Below are positions 51,910-53,626 of a stretch of 53,626 nucleotides of DNA, piece by piece; the first letter of the stretch is position 1; every line of letters begins with the position of its first letter. This DNA comes from Streptomyces sp. CoH27. Lineage in GTDB: Bacteria > Actinomycetota > Actinomycetes > Streptomycetales > Streptomycetaceae. A program made the translations under genes and the position numbers. The DNA lies in assembly GCF_020181035.1 (NCBI RefSeq), contig NZ_JAIQYY010000005.1, positions 240,791 through 294,416 of the forward strand, read 5' to 3'. The notes beneath the pieces are model-generated. The model made no database searches and was not told the origin of the DNA. It saw only the letters and a list, made by a program, of their open reading frames with translations.

Positions 51910-53166
51910 AGGCGTCGCCGTGGCCTGTTCGGCGGTCAGGCGGGCCCGCCAGTCACGGACGTCGTCATGGGAGATGGAGGCCAGGCGGGCTATCTCCGCG
52001 TCGTCGCGGCCGTCGGCCCACGCCAGTATCCGGGTCACGGTGCGGTTCCGCGCGGCGCGGAAGTCCCTGAGCATGCTTTCGAGACGTTCGACCTCCTCGC
52101 CTTCGTAGACAAGCTGCCGGTCGACGGAGGCCCGTTCGTCGGCGCGCAACCGCTGCAGATAGGCGGACAGGCCTGTCAGGACCAACCCCTCCTCGTGCGC
52201 GGCGCTCTGGAAGCGTTCGGCCAAGGCCGCCAGCACACAGTCCGGCACATCGGCGAGCGTGGCTCCGGGGGGCTTGGCCGCCTCCCAGGTGCTCCTGCCG
52301 GCCTCTGTTGTCTCCAGCCAGGTGCGGGCCTCCGTCGGGGAACGGTCGCCGCACGCCCGGGCGCGATAGGCGTACAGGGCGGCGCGGTGGCCATAGAAGG
52401 TGAAACCGTCCTCGATCTGCCGGTCGGCGGGGCGGCACATCCGCCCCGGGACACCGCCGTAGCCCGAGTCGGGCCGGTAGTCGGCGTAAGCCTCCAGTTC
52501 CGCGTCGGTGGCCACTCCCCAGGACGGGTCGCACAGGTCGGGGTTGCTCGCGAGGAACGCGCCGACCTCGACCCGCCACGCGGGGACCGGGCTCATCCGG
52601 AGCCTGGGCCAGACGACCGCTCCGGAGGGAGCGAAGGTGTAGGTGGCGGCCTGCTCGATGTCGTCCCAGGCGGTGGCGGCCTCGGCGGACCACTCCAGTT
52701 CGCCGGCCGGTCCCGTACGGTGTATCGAGTCCACGAGCCGCTGTACGGCGGGGAGTATGCGCAGCGCGAGCGCATGCAACTCCTCGGCGGTGAAGAAGCG
52801 CCAGGAGTAGCCGCGCTGCTCGTCGTGCGCTAGGTGGGTCAGCAGGTACACGAGAACGCCGGGGGTCGGCAGCGTCCCGTCGCCGAGTGCGCTGCGCGGG
52901 ACACCGGGGAGCTGGCGCTCCAGGTGCTCGCGCGAGGCCCGCCAGTCGACGTCCCCGAACCAGACCGCACCGCTCTGCGCGTCGATGGCCAACCATTGGT
53001 GGTATCCCACGCCCGGGCCGTACCGCTCCTCTTGTTGCTCGGCGTCTTCGTCGTGCCAGACGTATTCGGCGGGGGGCGGGTTCAGCTCCACGGCCACGAA
53101 GCCGTCCTCCGGGCGGTAGCCGGTGAGGATGCGGGCCGTGATCGGTGCGCTGTCGGCGGCGGTCAT
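51907..53166 (-). CDS. unrecognised protein with HTH-like C-terminus
   Basis: This 419-residue protein starts MTAADSAPITARILTGYRPE. I do not recognise a family. An N-terminal beta-rich part (EYVWHDEDAEQQEERYGPGV, QWLAIDAQSGAVWFGDVDWR) precedes a mostly helical middle. The C-terminal 60 residues (NRTVTRILAWADGRDDAEIA, SISHDDVRDWRARLT) have the spacing of a helix-turn-helix. There is no signal peptide or membrane segment. The stop TAG at 51909-51907 is formed from the T-A beside the IS element and the first G of it. Removing the element would still give TAG there, so the gene may be unaffected. ATG 53166 has GAGAGGAAA upstream. Confidence 0.75.
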   Translation of the reverse strand: MTAADSAPITARILTGYRPEDGFVAVELNPPPAEYVWHDEDAEQQEERYGPGVGYHQWLAIDAQSGAVWFGDVDWRASREHLERQLPGVPRSALGDGTLPTPGVLVYLLTHLAHDEQRGYSWRFFTAEELHALALRILPAVQRLVDSIHRTGPAGELEWSAEAATAWDDIEQAATYTFAPSGAVVWPRLRMSPVPAWRVEVGAFLASNPDLCDPSWGVATDAELEAYADYRPDSGYGGVPGRMCRPADRQIEDGFTFYGHRAALYAYRARACGDRSPTEARTWLETTEAGRSTWEAAKPPGATLADVPDCVLAALAERFQSAAHEEGLVLTGLSAYLQRLRADERASVDRQLVYEGEEVERLESMLRDFRAARNRTVTRILAWADGRDDAEIARLASISHDDVRDWRARLTAEQATATP

Positions 53167-53626
53167 GAGGGGTTTCCTCTCGGTGGAACAGCAACCGCCG
53201 CAAACCGTAGTGCGCCCGTCCACCATTAGTTCAATTTCCAGTCATTTGCGCCTGGCCCGACACGGCAGGCGGGCACCGCCGGGGCCTCGGCGTCACGCGA
53301 GGTCTACGCGCATGCAAGCGGCCACCAGGTTGGCCGTATTTCACATGGCCTCCACGTTTTGCTCACTTCACGGGATGCTTCCGCAGCCCGCCCTCGATCG
53401 ATTCGAAGGCATGTCAGGCGTATACGGCAACATTGAACACTGGGCGCCAGGTCGGACCTGCTCCCGCGGTGCCGGTTACCAGCAGCACCCCCTGTGTCAT
53501 CTGCCCAGACCGGCTACCCAGCGTACGGATACAGCGACGGACCGTCCGCGGGCGCTCGCGGGAACCAGCCATCTGCCGCAGGCCTACGAAAGTCCCTGCT
53601 CGCCCACCAGGCCCTCCGGGACTCGG
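53167..53626. other. 460 bp window edge without a firm gene
   Basis: No confident gene is seen. The stretch is visibly less GC-rich than its neighbours. An open frame on the plus strand runs from an ATG at 53411 to the window end (72 codons) but has no recognisable domain, a poor ribosome binding site and third positions that are not clearly G/C. It also contains the promoter of the gene at 51907-53166. Confidence 0.4.

Noticed and set aside
53411..53626. 72-codon open frame running off the window edge
   Set aside because: Weak start context and no domain; it could be real but cannot be supported.

Overview
The window is a 53.6 kb stretch of a Streptomyces chromosome. The evidence is very high GC with almost exclusively G/C third codon positions, the adpA-ornA pair with a single rare TTA codon inside adpA, the cebR-cebEFG-bglC cellobiose locus, the desABCD desferrioxamine operon, glmS2 and the leucine-catabolic acyl-CoA cluster. 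From memory the order from bglC to acdH matches the S. coelicolor core region SCO2798 down to SCO2774, so most of the window is conserved core rather than a genomic island. Layout: 1-2270 holds a truncated HTH regulator, a small unknown protein, a spermidine-synthase-like protein and an anchored exported protein. 2303-6065 holds two perfect DnaA boxes, an OmpR-type two-component pair and a secreted CBM2-GH18 chitinase preceded by a DasR-type dre site. 6131-12522 is the cellobiose/cellotriose uptake and hydrolysis locus with two CebR operators. 12630-14392 has a DoxX-like gene divergent from an ECF41 sigma factor, then a decayed methyltransferase. 14452-17369 has tRNA-His, ornA, adpA and a long adpA leader region. 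17370-22545 has a universal stress protein, a membrane protein, glmS2 with a small upstream gene, and a Tat-exported metallophosphatase. 22571-25127 has a DUF4429-type protein and a secreted GH20 hexosaminidase with a second dre site. 25091-32234 is desferrioxamine biosynthesis plus its receptor and reductase, in two units that each carry a DmdR/DtxR-type iron box. 32305-40877 is leucine/isovalerate and acyl-CoA catabolism with a divergent TetR regulator. 41095-43124 has a His/Gly/Asn-rich exported peptide, a phosphatase-like protein and an alpha/beta hydrolase. 43193-48993 is a PucR regulator divergent from a sodium:solute symporter, a ureohydrolase and a ThDP enzyme, read here as a candidate guanidino-compound or arginine catabolic unit. 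49103-53626 has a GT39-type mannosyltransferase, an internally deleted IS5-family element, an unrecognised protein and an unassigned edge. How the parts fit: chitinase and hexosaminidase (with dre sites) release GlcNAc, while bglC/cebEFG handle cellobiose under CebR. AdpA gates development through bldA (TTA codon), and iron is scavenged by a desferrioxamine system controlled by iron boxes. The less described items are the paired DnaA boxes beside the two-component system, a CebR operator that contains the bglC ribosome binding site, a candidate ECF41 promoter for the DoxX gene, the palindrome cluster upstream of adpA, the tandem repeats running into the TetR operators, and the ureohydrolase-ThDP unit. 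All family calls rest on reading protein motifs by eye; no searches were run.
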